DNA of 64,000 bases, taken from positions 682,001-746,000 of the forward strand of contig CAWIRC010000001.1 of assembly GCA_963838495.1 (NCBI GenBank). Direction: 5' to 3'. The DNA is from JBEKIK01 sp963838495 (GTDB lineage: Bacteria > Planctomycetota > Planctomycetia > Pirellulales > Thermoguttaceae). This document shows, in pieces, positions 7,401 through 19,244 of this stretch. A program made the position numbers and the translations under genes. Within the stretch, counting starts at the first letter, position 1. Every line of letters starts with the position of its first letter. The notes under the pieces are model-generated. The model made no database searches, was not told the origin of the DNA, and saw only the letters and a list, made by a program, of their open reading frames with translations.

Positions 7401-10400
7401 CGCGCCGGTGTAAGTGTTGTTCGTGGTGATTGTGACGCTGCCCGAGCCATTCTTGGTCAGAGTGCCGGCCACGACGCCCCAATTCCTGATACCCCAGCCG
7501 CCCGAGCTCAAGATGGTGTAGTTCAACGTGCTGTTGTTGAACGTCGTATTGAGGACTTGGACGTTAGCCGCGTTGATGTCAACCGAAGTCCGTGCGGGAT
7601 TGGCAGTGTCGTCGAACACGACCTTGTCGCCGGTCAAGAAATCGGTCGGGGTGCCTGCGTTAATGAGCCTCCAGTTTCTGGGCAGCGGATTCAGTGCGGT
7701 ATTCCACGTGTTGTTCACGCCACCGGTCCACTTCGGCGTATCGCCGTTGACCAGAAGCGCGATGGTGTCATTGATGGTGTCGCCGTTGGTGTCGCGGAGG
7801 AACAGGCCGCCGACTGCCTGACGGGGGCCAAGGGTTCCGCCCAGGGCGCCCAGGACGACATCACCGCCACCGAGGCCGAAGACGCTCCCGGCGCCGTATT
7901 TGATCAAGTCGTTAGCACCGTCCGCCCAAATCCCGGAGACGGGCGTGGGATTGACCGTCACCGTGCCAAATGGATTGATGTTTCGAGTTTTCAGAGCGCC
8001 CGTCACGATCAGGCCCGGCGAAGACGTCCGGACGTTGGCGGCGGCGCTGCCGTCGAAGGTCAGCGAGGCGAGCGTCAGGGCGCCGCCGCCGCCGTTGCCG
8101 TTGGTGACGGCAATCGCGGGATTGTCCAGCACGGTGGTGGCGCCGATCGAGCCGGTGCCGTCCAAGGTGCCCGAATTGACGTTAACAGGGTTGCCGACCG
8201 TGCCGGTGAAGACTACCGAACCAGTACCATTCTGGTTAATGGTGCCGGTGCCGGTGATCGTGGAACCAACCACGATCGTATTGGAACGGTTGAAGTTAAG
8301 GGTGGCGTTGTTGGTCACCGCGCCGCCGGTGAGGGTGCCGGTAAGGCCGCCATTGCCGATGTTCAGCACACCGTTATTGATGGTGGTTGTGCCGTTGTAG
8401 CTTGAATTGCCCAGCAATGTCCACGTGCTGGCGTTGCTCTTCAGCAAGTTCAAACCGCCGTTCGAGACGGTGATGTCGCCAAGGATGGTGCCACTACCCG
8501 TGCCGCCGAGTTCCAGCGTATGGGTTTGACCGCCACCGTTGGTCACCGAGGCGATGGACACGGCCGCCGTGGTGGGGATGAAGGTCGTGGTATTGCTGTA
8601 GCCGGCAGTCAAGCTAATCAGCGCCTAAGGCGATCGTCGGGCTGCCGCCGACGACGTTAGGGCCTGCGGCAATCGTGATCGAGCCGCCGCCCGAGCCACC
8701 CGTAGCCCCGTTTCCGGAGAGGCCATGAGTCACGCCCGGATTTCCGAAAGTGGCGACGTCCGACAGCAAGGTAATGTTGCTGGTGGTATTGGTGCCGAAG
8801 GTATTCGCCAGCGTAGTGGGCGGCATTAAGGGCGATATCCAGGGTGCCGGTGCTGGCATTGGGGAACTGGATGTTGCCGGTGCTGAGGGCCGAGGCGTTG
8901 GCCACGACTATGGTGCCACTATTGAAAGTCGTCTGGCCCGTGTAGGTATTAACGTTCGTAAGGGTTAGCGTTCCTGCGCCGCCCTTGTTCAAATCGAGTT
9001 TGCCGCCACCGCTGCCGTCCGCCAAAACGCCGCTGAACGTGGTGGCTGCGGCGCTGTTGACAAAGAGCGAGTGTTCCACACCTCCGCCGTTGACGATCGT
9101 GCCCCCGCCGGCCAGACCGGTGGCGATGAAGTCGGCGGTGCTACTCGCATCAAGGCCGGTGTTGATTTGCAGCGTTGCGTTAGTGTTCACGGTCAGCGTG
9201 CCGTCTATGCTGCTATTGCCATTTACAGTGTTATACGAAGTATTGATGGCCAGCGTGCCGGTTCCAGCGGTGGAGACAGTGAGGCCGATACCCGAGCCCG
9301 TCGCGCTGCCGATCTTGCCCACAGTGAGAGTCGAGCCGTTGTTCACGGTGACGGTGGCGCTGCACCGCCGCCGCCAAGGGTCACAGGGGCGCCACCCATG
9401 TCCAGACTGTTGGTGCCGGCAAAGGTGAAGTCATCATTCCATGCTTGCGAGGTGATCCCGAACAGGGTCGTTGAGGTGACATTAGTGTTATCGAGCGTCT
9501 TTGGGTTGCCGGTGCCGACATTGAAGGAGCCGGTGCCCAGGGCGGTCGAGTTTCCGATGTTCAGCGTACCGCCGTTGAAGAACGTGCCGCCTCTGTAGTC
9601 GTTGTAGATGTTGAGCGTAAGTGAGCGGGTGCCGGACTTGGTCAGCGACGAAACCACCGTGCCACTCGAGCTGAGGATGCCGTAGAAGCCCACGCTGCTG
9701 ATCGAGTAATCCACCGCGCTGTTGTTGAACGTCATGTTGCCCGGGACGACGCTGGTGCCGAGGTCGATCGCCCTGTTGATGCCGGTGTCGTCAAAGATGA
9801 CGATGTCGCCATCCAAGTAATCCGTCTTGATGCCCGTGTACTGCCAGTTCTTGTTGACTCCATTCAAACCGACGGCCCAATTAGTGCTATCCAATCCCGT
9901 CCAAGTGATGGCGGTGCCATTGATCTGCAATTGCAGGCTGCTGGCAGTCAATATCAGCGAGGGGGCTGCCGCCGCCGACTGACGCGGGCTTAAGCCGGTG
10001 ACAGGGACCAGGGTGAAATCGGTGAGCAAGACACCGGGATCGCTGCCGAAGGTCAGCAGGGTGTAAATGCCGTTGTTCCAGCTACCCGAGGTGGTGACCG
10101 GAGTGACCGTGATGAGGCCGCTGGCAGGCGTGGTTGATAGGACGCCGGTAACGGCGACGCCCGGAACCACGGGTGTGGTCTGGACAAGCCTGGGATTGAA
10201 CCCGGCGGCGCCCTGGAAGCCCAGCGAGCTGAGCAGCGACAGGGTGCCGCCACCGCCGTTGCCGTTGGTGAGGATGTTCGCAGCACTATTGGCAATCGTG
10301 ACGCCTTGCGTGATCGAACCCGTGCCGTCCAAGGCTCCGGAGTTCACCGTCACGCTGCTGGCGGTGATCGATCCCGTCACCGAGAGGGCGCCGCCGTTGA

Positions 10401-13400
10401 CCGAGGTCGCACCCGTGTAGGTATTGGCGCCGGGGAGGACCAGCTTGCCCAAACCCTGCTTATTCAGACCGCCGTCGATTGCATTGTCGCCGCCGATGAT
10501 GCTATGGATAAGCGGCGTGGCGATCGTGATGTCGTACGTGTTGGAATCGATGATCGCGCCACCGTTACGCACATTGGCAACGGCGGTTCCCGTACCGCCG
10601 GATCCAAGATCCATAAACGCCACAAATGACGGACTCGTCGTGTCCGCTGCGGCGGCCTTGAGCGTGCCGCCGTTGAAGTTGAATGTACGCGCACCGTTGT
10701 TGGTGTTGGAAACAATCTTGGGCACGGTGAGCGTGCCGCCGTTGAGGTTATAAGTGTTATTCGAGGTTGCCGACCCGCTCTGGGCCAGGTTGAGATTACC
10801 GGTCCCGCCGACAGTAAAGCCCGAATCGCTGTAGAATGTCACGGTGCCACCGGTCTGGTTGATCACGTTGGTGCCGCTGGAGCTGGTATTTCCGGGGGTA
10901 TACACAATGGATGTATTGTTCTCCAAGTTCAACGCCCCGCCGGAGATGTCCAATTCACCCTTGGATGTATCATAATAGCCAAGGGCCAGCCACTTGACCG
11001 CGGTGGTGCCGACGTTGACCACCGTGCCAGAACCCGCGATCGTCATTTTTCCCAAGTCGTTATTACCCGCATAGCCCAGGAAAAGGTCGTTGACGTTGTT
11101 GAGCGTTGCGCCGTTGCTGACGTTGAGGTTGCCCGTAGTCGTGCTTTGGTTGTTGTTTCCGCGGGCGAGGGTTATGGCCGAGATCGTGGCCGTGCCGCCG
11201 GAGATATTGATGGTACCCACCGCATTGTAGCCGGGGCCATTGGTATCAGTCGTACCGACGCGCAGTTCACCGGAGGTGGTCAGGTTGCCGCCGGTCATGT
11301 CGATGAGGCCATTGCCGGTGTTTCCACCGACGACCCCGGAGCTCGTGAAGTCAAAGGTGGCGGTCGCGCCGGGGCCGATTTTCAGCTTACCCGTGCCATA
11401 GCGGCCGATATAAGGGACTGCTCCTGATAGGACATGCAAGGTGCCGCCGGTCAAGTTGTAAGTCCCGTTGCCGAGTGTGGACGACGAGCTGCGCCCGCCA
11501 ATGGCGAAGTTACTCGCGGTCGTCAGACCCACCGTGACCGTTCCACTCGTTGAACTGATTCACCGTTCCGTTGCCGGAGTAGTTCTGGCCATTGGCCCCG
11601 CCGACGTACAGGTTGAGGGTGGTTAACGCGGCCGTATCTTGAATGTTCAAGACGCCCGTCGAACCCGCCCCGTCACCCACGGTTACTGACATGCCCGCAG
11701 TGCCAGCGGTGTTCATAGTGGAGTACGCCGTGCTGCCGCTAAGCGTCAGGATAGCATTGGCGTTGCCTTGACTCCCAACCCACGTGTCCGCCGCGGCGAC
11801 GGTCAATGACGCGTTATTGATCACCATTGTTCCGGTGTGAACCTGGAGTCTGCCGCCAAGGTAACTGGCAGTGCTGGGATTGAAAGTTAGCGTGCTGGTT
11901 CCGTCCTTAATAAAGTTGAAACCTGCAGGACTGCCACTAGTACCAAAAGACGTGCTGACTGTTGTCGGTGCGTAGATGTGGAAGTAGAGGTCGCCGGACG
12001 AATTGCCGATCGTGCCGTTGGAAAACGCGACGGTGTTGGCGCCCCTGGTCAACAGACCTGAATTGCTGACGGTCAAGGCCGCGGTATTGAGGTCAAGGGC
12101 GACATTGCCGCCCGAAGAATCGACAGTCAGGGTGCCGGCGCTTGCGCCGTGGTGTCCAACTTCGTCCAGTTGGCAGTTACGTTGTAATCGGTCGTTGTGC
12201 TGCCGGCGCCAGTGGTCGGCAAGGCCGTCCACGCCGACATCCTCACGATGTTGCCGCCTGAGATGATGCCCAAGTCAACACTGCCCGCCGCGGCATCTTG
12301 GACGACCGCGTAGGGGAGCTGCGTTCCGTTTGCGGTCGAAGTCGTGATGCTCATCGTGCCGCCGGCGGCAGAAGAAACGTCAATGTAGAGCGCTGCCCGG
12401 CCGTAGTTCGTGCCGGCTGCCGAGATTGTCGCCGTGGGCACGGCGCCTACCGCCAGGGTCGTGCTTGTGCCGCCATTGGGATTGAGCGTGATTGAACTGT
12501 AGGAATCGGTACCCAGCGAAAGGCCGTTGAACGTCTGGCTCGTCGCGCCGCTGGAGTTGCCCTTGATGGTCAGGTTGCCGCCGGCCAGCGACAGACCTGA
12601 ACTGCTGCTCATCAAATTGGTGGGCGTGGCGAGGTAGGCGAAATCCAGAAGCAGCGTGCCGCCCTGGGAGGTCGTCGTGCCGGTGCAAGTATTCACGACG
12701 GAGCCGTTTAGCGTTAGCGTGCCCGCGGCGTCCTTGTACAGGCCCAACGTGCCCCCGCCGTTTTGCAGCACGCCGGAGAAGGTGGAGTTTCCGGATTGGT
12801 AGTCTCTGAACCACTTGCTTTGAGAGATCCCGATGCCGATTGTGCCGCTGCCAGCGAGACCGCCAACGTACATGTCCCCTCCGCCAATGTTGAAAGTGCC
12901 CGAATTGACAGTCAACGTACCGGCGTACAGGTTGCTGGTGCTGGTGCCGGTAGAAGAGAGCTGCACTGTGTTAGTGCCGTTCTTGACGATGCTGAGCGGG
13001 GACAGGATGCTAGAGGAGATGGCAGTGATGCTCGTGATGTTGGCGGAGCCGTCAAACGTCAGCGTCTGCGTCACGCCCCCCGGGGTGAAGATCGTATTAT
13101 TGATGTTCAGGGTGTTGCTGGAATTATTGACCCAGGTCTGGGTGCCGTTGAGATAGATGTTGACGTTTTGGCCAGAGCCGCTATTCCCAAGCGTGACCGC
13201 CCCGGCGCCGGGATTGACGGTGATGCCGCCCGTGCCGAGCGTCAGGGTGCGATTAGTGCCGCCGGCGTTCAACGTGGTCGTGCCGGTGTTGTTGAAAGTG
13301 AGCGAATTGGCCGACTGGTTGGCGCCGAGTGAGACAGTTTCGGCGCCGTTGGCAGTCGTGATGTTGAAGATGACGTCGTCGCTGGCGCCGGAACGGCCGC

Positions 13401-13583
13401 CGGGTCGGGAATCGTAGCGCCCGACGCAGTGGACCAATTCGCCGCCGTGTTCCATGACGCCGTCGTGCCGTCCCACCATATGCTTATGGCCTGCGCGGTC
13501 GGGGCCGCGAAAAGGCATAACAAAATAATGGACAATCCAATAAAATACTTTCGGACGTACGCAAAATACAATTGCCGCATCAT
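4465..13583 (-). pseudogene. Giant PEP-CTERM protein with autotransporter-type beta-strand repeats, frameshifted
   Basis: One gene of about 3,040 codons is spread over all three minus frames. It starts at ATG 13583 with AAGGAT before it and a signal peptide (hydrophobic core about residues 14-30, ending TAQA). Dozens of repeats of the type GTNTYTGATTVNAGTL follow, the passenger/autotransporter-associated beta-strand family (PF12951/TIGR02601). The end near 4465 is VPEPSTWAMLMLAAMGLGIY followed by WRRSR, a PEP-CTERM sorting signal read by an exosortase. Frame changes fall near 13,400, 12,180, 11,520, 9,345, 8,830, 8,613, 6,600, 6,270 and 4,700. Either the gene is decaying or the assembly has indels. 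If intact it would be a large secreted, surface-anchored beta-helical protein. Confidence 0.8.
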
Positions 13584-13802
13584 AAGACTTATCCTTTCAA
13601 AAAAGGTGCAAAAAAAGATGCAGGGAAAACTTCTGGGAATAGAATCCCACTATTTTCGCGATTATATCATAGTAAATTGGAACTACAAGCATTTTTATGA
13701 TATTAATGCCTATCTTTATTGGCTTTACGCTAGAGTTTTTAGCTCGAAATGGTCGATAACTTGCGCAAATTTTCATAAAAATTCACAAAATCGCTACTGG
13801 TT

Positions 13803-13922
13803 CTACATTAGCCTTTGCCAAGTGAAGGCTGGTAGGCTGATTGCACCGATGCTCAGGAGGGCGAGAGCGGTTGGTTCGGGAATGGATGTAAGGTTCTCGC
13901 TTAACCCTTCCGCATTGAGACG
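13803..13922 (-). pseudogene. Relic of a PEP-CTERM protein tail
   Basis: Reading the minus strand to the TAG at 13803 gives SIPEPTALALLSIGAISLPA and then FTWQRLM. This is the shape of a PEP-CTERM signal, but the basic end is weak and no long frame continues upstream. It is probably the last remnant of another exported protein, left between two PEP-CTERM genes. The rest of 13584-14252 shows no gene. Confidence 0.6.
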
Positions 13923-14252
13923 TTTGACACCTATCTGGCAGTTTGTCATGGCATCTTATGCAGATCGGCATAACACAACCTCGTAGAATGGGTTCCGAGC
14001 CCATCTGACGGACCCCACACGCTCATCTGTCCCCAATTGAGGGTGTGGACACGGAATATCATTAGCTACTGTGGCCCGACAGTTCCCAGAGCGACTCTAT
14101 GCATGACCTCAATCAAGTAGGTATGTGCCAGGTGTCAAGATAGGTTTGTTGGCACATAGGGAAGACAATTGGGGTTGCGAAAGCATGGCTAAAGTCATAG
14201 TCGCGCATAGAATCGCGTGCCTTTGGGGAGCGGTATCGAGACTCACACCCTG

Positions 14253-16163
14253 TTACTGTCTTCGCCGCCAACTATACCCAAGCAGGCACATGACACCGAT
14301 AGCAAGAAGCGTTATGGCAGAGGGTTCAGGCACGGTAGTCAAAGGCGAGGCCGAACTTGGGCCGCCGGCAATCGCGGCGATAGTCAGCCTGGCCCCGGCG
14401 CCAAGCGTCACGGTATTTTGCACCACTGACGCGGCAGCCAGTGACACACCGGCATCGATCAACGTTGAGCCCGCACCGCTGATGCTGCCGGCGGTGTAGT
14501 TTCCTCTGAGCACCTCCAAGGTGGCGGCGTTGGCGACGTTGCCGATCGTGCTTGAGCCGGAGAGTTGAAGCGTGCCGGCATTGACGGTGGTCGTGCCGGT
14601 GTAGGTGTTGGTTCCCGAAAGCGTCCAGGTGCCGGCGCCTTCCTTCCAGAGGTTGATTATGCCGCTGGCATTGCCGGCGTTATCGGAAATTGGGCCATTG
14701 ACGATGCCGCCCGCCGCGCCTTGGAGGTAAAGGTTGCGGGCAGTGGTGGCGTTGGTGGTGATCGGCCCGCTGAGCATGAGCATTCCGGCGTCGGACCGCA
14801 CGCGTGCCTGATTGCCGCCGACCGCGATCGTGATCTGGCCGCTGATCATGTTGTATCCGCTGACGCTGCGGATGCCATCGGACCCGCCGGGGTCGTTGCG
14901 CTGGGCGAAGGTGATGGGGTTGGAGACGGTGATGTTTCCGTTCAGTTCCAGCCGGGCCGTGGAGCCGGTTGAGCCGCCGTCGCTGGGGATATTGATCGAG
15001 CCGGAACCGGTGACCCCCCCGCCGAGCCGCAACACGCCGCCGCTGACGGTGAGAGTCCCATTGTTCGTAATCGATCCGCCGCCGAGGGTGATGGTGTTGG
15101 TTCCGGTTTTGGTGAGCGTTGCGCCTGACTGAATGCGTACCCAGTTGCTGGTCGAGGAGGAGTTTAAGCCCCAGTCGATCGAGCCGGTGATCGTGCTCGT
15201 GTTGGCCAGCGTGTTGATGTATTTTACGGTTCCGACGCTGCTGGTCATCGTGAGCGTACCGCCGGAGAGATATGCCACGTGCTCGCCGAGGTTCGTGCCG
15301 CTGATATTGGCGGTACTCCCGCTGCCGACGGCGCCAATATAGCTATAACCCATTTGCGTCGGCGTCGGCGGGCTGCCGCTGTAAAGCGGCGAATCGCTGA
15401 ACCAGTTGTACCAGCAGTATCCCGCGACGTAGCTGCGCGACTCGAGTCCCGGGATGATGATGTTGAGAAACTGACGGTTCGCATCGATCATCTGGGCATC
15501 GGAATAGTTGCCGTCCCAGTCGTGGATCGCGAATTCCGTAATGAACACCGGTAAGCCGTAGCTATTGTGATACGAATCGACCCGGCCTAAGAACTGGCTG
15601 GCGGCGCCGGCGGGGTCAGTGGGCGTGCTGATGTCGTACCAGTGGAACGCGACCGCATCGACCTTCAGTCCGTTGGCGTTGGCCTGGGACATGAAACTGG
15701 CGAGCCACTGCTGACCGCCGGATGAGCCGCCGGTGTCGGCCACCGCTGGGGAGACGAGTTTGATGCTGGTGCCGTGGGCGGCATTGTAGGCAATGGTGGA
15801 GCTGGAGATGGTGGTCCAGGAGGAGATGGCCTGGGCGACGGTCATGTTGGCCTGGTCGGAGCGTTCGGGCTCGTTGAAGCCGAGCATATATTGAGGATTG
15901 CGGGCCAGCGCGGTGTTGATGGTGGATTGAGAGGGGCCATTCCAGAACATCGGATAGAAGTTGGCGTCGAAACTGCCGGGGCTGGCCGGCCCGGTCCCCC
16001 AGGTGTAATACCATCCCGCGCCCGTCGCCTGCAGATTGTTGTAGTTTGCCCCCGAGTCCGAAAAGCCGCGCTTTGCCGAGAGGATCTGCCCGTGTAGGAA
16101 CGATGGAAATAGTGCGACCATCGCCGCCACGATGGCAATTCGTGTTGACTCGCGCGTTTTCAT
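14253..16163 (-). CDS. Secreted GH128-like glycoside hydrolase with beta-strand repeats and PEP-CTERM
   Basis: A 636-residue intact gene. ATG 16163 is chosen because GAGGAAA precedes it and a signal peptide ending in LHGQ follows. Residues about 25-280 resemble the GH128/Asl1-like fold: GWYYTWG, then LGFNEPERSDQ with the likely acid/base Glu, HWYD, and VFITEFAIHDWDG with the likely nucleophile Glu. GH128 enzymes cut beta-1,3-glucans. Residues about 300-600 are autotransporter-type beta-strand repeats (GTNTYTGTTTVNAGTL). The end is VPEPSAITLLAIGVMCLLGY followed by SWRRRQ, a PEP-CTERM tail. The product should be exported and surface-held. It shares its tail repeats with the larger broken gene downstream. 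Confidence 0.82.
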   Translation of the reverse strand: MKTRESTRIAIVAAMVALFPSFLHGQILSAKRGFSDSGANYNNLQATGAGWYYTWGTGPASPGSFDANFYPMFWNGPSQSTINTALARNPQYMLGFNEPERSDQANMTVAQAISSWTTISSSTIAYNAAHGTSIKLVSPAVADTGGSSGGQQWLASFMSQANANGLKVDAVAFHWYDISTPTDPAGAASQFLGRVDSYHNSYGLPVFITEFAIHDWDGNYSDAQMIDANRQFLNIIIPGLESRSYVAGYCWYNWFSDSPLYSGSPPTPTQMGYSYIGAVGSGSTANISGTNLGEHVAYLSGGTLTMTSSVGTVKYINTLANTSTITGSIDWGLNSSSTSNWVRIQSGATLTKTGTNTITLGGGSITNNGTLTVSGGVLRLGGGVTGSGSINIPSDGGSTGSTARLELNGNITVSNPITFAQRNDPGGSDGIRSVSGYNMISGQITIAVGGNQARVRSDAGMLMLSGPITTNATTARNLYLQGAAGGIVNGPISDNAGNASGIINLWKEGAGTWTLSGTNTYTGTTTVNAGTLQLSGSSTIGNVANAATLEVLRGNYTAGSISGAGSTLIDAGVSLAAASVVQNTVTLGAGARLTIAAIAGGPSSASPLTTVPEPSAITLLAIGVMCLLGYSWRRRQ

Positions 16164-16639
16164 CTGGTTTCCTCGCAAAGAGATAGGGAACTTGGGCTCT
16201 CCCGTTTTTTGCCGCGAACACTGGAATCCATTGATACATCCCTTCGGTCCAAACAAAATCATCGGGACTAATACTTCCCGCCGGTTACATTGTAAAGTAC
16301 TAGAGGGGCGTTTGATGCTGTCGGTGGTCCCCGGTTTGCCCACTGCCGCAGCCGTATCAGTCAGGCGCCGGGATTTTTTAAACTTATCTCCTCTTTAGTT
16401 CCGAAACCCGCCCGCTACTAATCCCGAATTATAATTTATTGGCAACGCCATGTCAAGGAACGGGCAAAATCGAACATGTAGTTCCCGAGCCATGCGAAAA
16501 GTCTGGCTGGAAATCAACTTCACAGCATGGTATCATACCACTGCTGTGCAGTGCTATACTTTTCCTAGCGGAAGAGTTTGACGGCCAGACTAAATTGCAC
16601 AACAGAGACGTACTCCGGCGAATGTTGATGGAGTAGACG
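16164..16639. promoter_or_regulatory. Divergent intergenic region
   Basis: The 476 nt between the divergent GH128 and GH16 genes must hold both promoters. I see AT-rich stretches near 16,370-16,440 but no box I can assign with confidence. Confidence 0.35.
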
Positions 16640-17419
16640 ATGCAAAAGGCAGCGCTCTTCGTCATTTTCATAGCGGTGCCACTTTGCCAATCTGTTCTTT
16701 GTCAGGAACTTGAGGTAAAGGATTCACTTCCTCCAGCACCACCACACAAGGATTGGAAACTGGTCTGGTACGATGAATTCGATGGAAATGAATTGGATAG
16801 AACCAAGTGGGTGTACCGAGCCGAAGGAAAACGAAGGGACGGCTGGTGGGATCGAAAAGCTATATCTTTGGACGGCAAGAGCCACTTGGTCATCAGTACC
16901 TTAAAGGAAGGCGATAGGTTCATTGACGCGGAGATAGACACAGAAGGCAAGTTTGAACATGCCTTTGGGTATTATGTCGCCCGAATTCAGTTTCAGAAGC
17001 AACCTGGCCACTGGTCGGCGTTTTGGATCACTGGCCCAGGGGTCAACAAAGTTGGCAATGAAGGCCGAGACGGCACTGAAATCGACATTACGGAGAAACC
17101 CTGGTTGGATGACCGAGTGCAGCACACCTTCCACTGGGACGGTTATGGCAAGGACCATAAGAGCGAGGGCAAAGTGGTTAATGTGCCAAGCGTCATGGAA
17201 GGTTACCACACCTTTGCCCTGTGGTGGACGCCCGAGGAGTATTTCTTTTATGTCGATGGCAAGGAAACCTGGCGAACAAAAGCGGGTGGAGTTTGCCAAG
17301 TGCCAGAGTACATCTTGTTGAGCGATGAAGTGGGAAAATGGGGCGGGGACATCACTAAGGCCAAATTGCCTGATAAAGTCCTTGTTGATTATGTGAGGGT
17401 CTATGATTTGGTGGATTAA
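16640..17419 (+). CDS. Secreted GH16 family glycoside hydrolase
   Basis: A 259-residue protein with a signal peptide (cleavage near VLCQE), then a compact GH16 jelly roll. Family signs are WYDEFDGNELDRTKW near residue 35, WSAFWITGP near 118, and the catalytic signature EIDITE at residues 147-152, where E147 would be the nucleophile and E152 the acid/base. Then FALWWTPEEYFFYVDGKETW and a final VDYVRVYDL strand. GH16 members cleave beta-1,3-, beta-1,4-glucans or galactans. The substrate cannot be set from sequence. It is divergent from the GH128 gene and stands alone. It lacks a PEP-CTERM tail, so it is probably released. Confidence 0.88.
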   Translation: MQKAALFVIFIAVPLCQSVLCQELEVKDSLPPAPPHKDWKLVWYDEFDGNELDRTKWVYRAEGKRRDGWWDRKAISLDGKSHLVISTLKEGDRFIDAEIDTEGKFEHAFGYYVARIQFQKQPGHWSAFWITGPGVNKVGNEGRDGTEIDITEKPWLDDRVQHTFHWDGYGKDHKSEGKVVNVPSVMEGYHTFALWWTPEEYFFYVDGKETWRTKAGGVCQVPEYILLSDEVGKWGGDITKAKLPDKVLVDYVRVYDLVD

Positions 17420-17517
17420 GAGTAATTATTTATTGCTGTCGATTAATAACGAATGTAAAAGTTGTGTAAGGGCAGAAAAACTGCAAGAAAAAACGATAAG
17501 CGAACCAGAATTGGTTT

Positions 17518-17622
17518 CTGTCGCTAGGCGATGCCCAGGAGCAGGTGGACGCCTGGCGGCGAGATTATAATTACCAGCGTCCGCATCGAACCCTACCTCT
17601 TTGGGCTATCATGCTCGGATAG
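17518..17622 (+). pseudogene. IS3-family transposase C-terminal fragment
   Basis: The plus frame reads LSLGDAQEQVDAWRRDYNYQ followed by RPHRTLPLWAI and a stop. The DYN..RPH pattern is the end of the integrase core of IS3-family OrfB. Nothing upstream is in frame, so this is a small leftover. Confidence 0.7.
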
Positions 17623-17745
17623 AAGAATGGGCGTCCTTTTGGTGACTAAACATTGTTTCCTGGCTCCTTGGCAAAAAAATGACTTTCATAGAAGGTCGGG
17701 CTTTAAAAAACAGCAATAAAAGTGTTTTATCAGAATTCATTTAAC

Positions 17746-18937
17746 TGAAGGTGTCCTGAAATTGAATTGATCTAAGCGCAAGGGACTCCAGTGGTTATGT
17801 TTCTTTTTCCACAAGGAAACTTTAACCCCTGGAGATCCTAAGGATGGGAAAGCCTGGCATAGCAGGCGCGTGCTTGCATGCATTGGTAAAAATGGCTATT
17901 CCGCTTTTGCGGGAGGCCGAAAGCCGATGCCCAAGGACGGGGCCTGGAGCAAAACCCGATATACCGGATTGGTTCATTGAACTGTTGATTATGACTGCTG
18001 TACTCAAACGAAAAAAGACCAAATCCGCCCATTTCGTTTTGTCAAGGACAAACAAACTCGGTAATTGATCGCCAGTGAGAGCGGAAGGGACGATTTTCCT
18101 TCGCGCAGCACGTTTTTCCGCCGATATCGGCGGGCATATAAACTGTTTCGTATGACTATAAAATTGCAAGGCGAAAAGGCCGTTGAGGAAGGCATGGCCG
18201 ATCCGCAAACAGTCGCCGTGGACAAGAGTTTGGTGGCGGCCAAAGGCCCATTGTGGCATAAGCGCGTGATCGGAAAGCGGGACGTATACCCAAGAGGCTT
18301 CACGGAGTGGATCAGGAAAGCACTTGGGGTTATTCGCATCATGACGGCTGGGTCCAAGGCTACAGTTTTTAAATAGTGGTAACAGCCACGGCCGGTAGCA
18401 CTGTCTTTCCGCTGTTGGCTTCGGCCGACACGGCCGACATGAAGGGATCCTCCAGTTTTGACGAAAAAATCAATGACCTTCATGATAAAACTGATAACGT
18501 ATTGGCCGACAGCGGTTATGACAGCAATTACCTTGCCGAGCGTATCGAGTACGACAAAGAAGGCTGTAAAACAGGGCGACGATTTCTTTGCCCCGAGAAT
18601 CGACGTGGCTGCAAGAATAAGGCGGGTACTGTATCCCTGACGCCGCGTGACAAACAACACCAAAGGCGAATCCAACGCATGAAATTCCTCAAAGCCGTCG
18701 CGGAAAACACCTGTATGCACGTCGCGGGCAAACAGTGGAACCGTTCAACGACTGGTTCAAAAGCTTGTTCGAGTTGGATCAGCAAGTATGGCATCGATGC
18801 TTGGGAAATAACCGTACTCAAATGTTGGCTGCAATCTTTGCATACCAACTTCTCGTTCGTTATAACTACCGTCATGGTAACAAGAACGGACAAGTAAAAT
18901 GTATCATGGATTGTTTATGAATTTCAGGACATCCTCA
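17746..18937 (+). mobile_element. Degenerate insertion sequence
   Basis: The ends are imperfect inverted repeats: TGAAGGTGTCCTGAAATT at 17746 and its inverted partner TGAGGATGTCCTGAAATT at 18937. The body is about 1.19 kb and encodes a broken transposase. No clear target duplication is visible. Confidence 0.75.
17844..18920 (+). pseudogene. Transposase of the degenerate IS, multiply frameshifted
   Basis: Pieces in different frames line up into one DDE transposase. The order is MGKPGIAGACLHALVKMAIP, then ASESGRDDFPSRSTFFRRYR, then DPQTVAVDKSLVAAKGPLWH with the first likely catalytic Asp, DNVLADSGYDSNYLAERI with the second, and near the end MEPFNDWFKSLFELD with LVRYNYRHG. The overall pattern suits an IS4-like DDE family. 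At least three frame breaks and an in-frame stop near 18,374 make it inactive. It should not move without help from another copy. Confidence 0.75.
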
Positions 18938-19244
18938 ATTATTAATTCGCCGCTTATATCAACACCAACAAACAATTGACGGTCATGCGCCGCGATTCCC
19001 GAGCCGTTGACATATATCCTTTTGATTATGGGGGTGATATGAGCCCTGATTTGTGGTCGGCGGCGAAATTAATTTTTTGAATGTATGAATTATAATATAT
19101 ATAAAAGAAGTTGACGACTGTTTTAAAATCCGAATTTTAGAAGTACACCGGCCTTTTTTATGAATTCACGCATGTTTTATTAATAAATTGTTTTGTTATA
19201 ATAAAAGCTGCAATAGTACCGAAATTTCCCTAAATGGTGACACA
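18938..19244. promoter_or_regulatory. AT-rich upstream region of the BNR_4-like gene
   Basis: About 300 nt, strongly AT-rich around 19,080-19,110. It probably carries the promoter of the gene at 19245. No defined operator is visible. Confidence 0.35.

Noticed and set aside
5166..8405. Long plus-strand open frames (350-450 codons) opposite the PEP-CTERM gene
   Set aside because: They mirror GC-rich repeats of the real minus-strand gene, have no ribosome site or known fold, and are full of Arg/Gly/Ala from antisense reading.
18004..18720. Minus-strand frame over the degenerate IS
   Set aside because: Opposite the transposase pieces that make sense together; no family pattern of its own.
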